From Uranotaenia lowii (Eukaryota > Arthropoda > Insecta > Diptera > Culicidae): DNA of 64,000 bases. The stretch spans positions 236,362,503 through 236,426,502 of the forward strand of contig NC_073692.1 in assembly GCF_029784155.1 (NCBI RefSeq). The letters are read 5' to 3'. This document shows positions 63,125 to 64,000 of the stretch, piece by piece. The notes below the pieces were generated by a model that saw only the letters and a list, made by a program, of their open reading frames with translations, was not told where the DNA came from and made no database searches. The position numbers were made by a program, and so were the translations under genes. Each line of letters begins with the position of its first letter. Positions within the stretch are counted from its first letter, which is position 1.

Positions 63125-64000
63125 ATGACTGGTTTTCAGCTTTCGGCAAAAATTATTAAAATGCATTTTTAAACGCTTTTATCTACTTTTTCAAGTTTCA
63201 TCCAATTAGGCAATAGACTATAGTCTATATATATAGTCTATAGACTATATATATATATGAGTGTCTGAACACGAAACAATGATGTAATTCACATATAGTT
63301 TGGTATGAATAAAGCTCAAATCTGAAGCAATTGCTCGACAAATCTCATAGCAATTGCTTTATTTTCTAAGCATGCTCGGTAGCAGACTTTTCCAATAAAA
63401 AATTCTTCAATAACGTCATGAACTTATCAAATTAGCAATATTTCACTTCAAAACAATTCAAAAAGGTATTTTCAACATTGATAAAGAAAAGTCGAAGTGA
63501 TAACCCAACTTTTTTCATATTCCTGTCGTTATAAAATCCGTATAAAATCATTCGTCTAAGATGACAATAAACAAATCAATTAGTAAATATTTCAAATTAA
63601 AAAAAAATCCGGCCATAGTTGAAGAAGTCCCAATTGGCTCAAAGTAAGAAATAAATTGTAATAATTTAAAACATTATACAGATCTCTCATTTTTATATAA
63701 TTTTTTATAATCCTAAGATTTAAAAAAAAATCTAAATTAAAATGCGTGCCTATTGCCTATTTTTTTATACATCGGATTATCTCGATCCGAATACATGTGG
63801 GAGAGCTTATGATAAATATTAAAGTTAGGCCATTTTTTGTTTGACAATATTCGAATATGTAGGGGAGATGGGGGCATAATGGCCACCTTAAGGAAAACGG
63901 TTATTTAACCATAGAAAATAGCTATAATATGGAGGTTACATTATTGTTTCGTGTTCAGACACTTGAAAAGCCTATTCCCTAACGTGAAAAACTAGATGAA
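63125..64000. other. Unassigned AT-rich end of window with partial repeats
   Basis: Contains a TATAGTCTA palindromic run at about 63212-63260 and an inverted pair GTGTCTGAACACGAAACAAT (63262) versus its complement (about 63942). At 63860 the repeat start AGGGGAGATGGGGGCATAAT is seen again, as at 40195. No gene seen. Confidence 0.4.

Noticed and set aside
1..64000. Endogenous viral sequences (flavivirus-like or rhabdovirus-like) or a gypsy env
   Set aside because: I looked for RNA-virus polymerase, nucleoprotein and env-type frames and saw none. All RT-bearing sequence is LTR retrotransposon or LINE.

Overview
This is a gene-poor, transposon-dominated stretch of insect nuclear DNA, most likely from a culicine mosquito (Aedes-like). 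That is inferred from the mix of transposon families (copia, mag/mdg-like gypsy, BEL/Pao, RTE, R1, I and Jockey retroelements, an ITmD37E-like mariner, a Helitron), the insect initiator TCAGT, and AT-rich DNA with GT-AG introns. No database was searched.

Two host genes are supported. A SET/MYND lysine-methyltransferase-like gene (SmydA/msta type, 496 aa) lies on the plus strand, with exons at 22902-23581, 33224-33450 and 33516-34099. Its first intron (9.6 kb) is filled with transposons. Converging on it from the right is the mitochondrial RNA polymerase gene POLRMT (minus strand, six exons, 39674 down to 34639, 1229 aa). The two genes end about 500 bp apart.

Left block (1-22.2 kb): a LINE 3' end, then a three-level LTR nest. 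A copia element (1786-20294) contains a gypsy-type element (4332-18469, TSD GAGTA), which contains a 7.5-kb non-coding LTR element (6567-14097, TSD GTGAG). The last one carries further insertions. To the right lies a broken R1-clade element with a mariner fragment.

Middle block (22.8-39.7 kb): the two host genes. The SMYD intron holds a TTAA-flanked TIR element, an RTE fragment and a BEL/Pao element (TSD TCTTG) whose 5' LTR is partly inverted.

Right block (40.2-64 kb): a deeper nest. A small TIR element (41931-61597) was hit by a gypsy-like element (42268-61283, TSD CGGAT). The left LTR of that element contains a MITE, then another TIR element, then a Jockey-like LINE, then a further TIR element. 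Its leader contains a full-length I-clade LINE (48462-57188) inactivated by two DNA transposons, followed by a Helitron (58847-60825).

The most unusual observation is a set of six small DNA elements (0.6-1.2 kb unnested) that start with CAC and mostly duplicate TA. Each carries a short gene-like unit that usually has a canonical GT-AG intron. Other unusual points are short-motif arrays in the leaders of the gypsy-type elements, snap-back palindromes, and LTR elements whose right LTR is truncated although its tip and TSD are intact.
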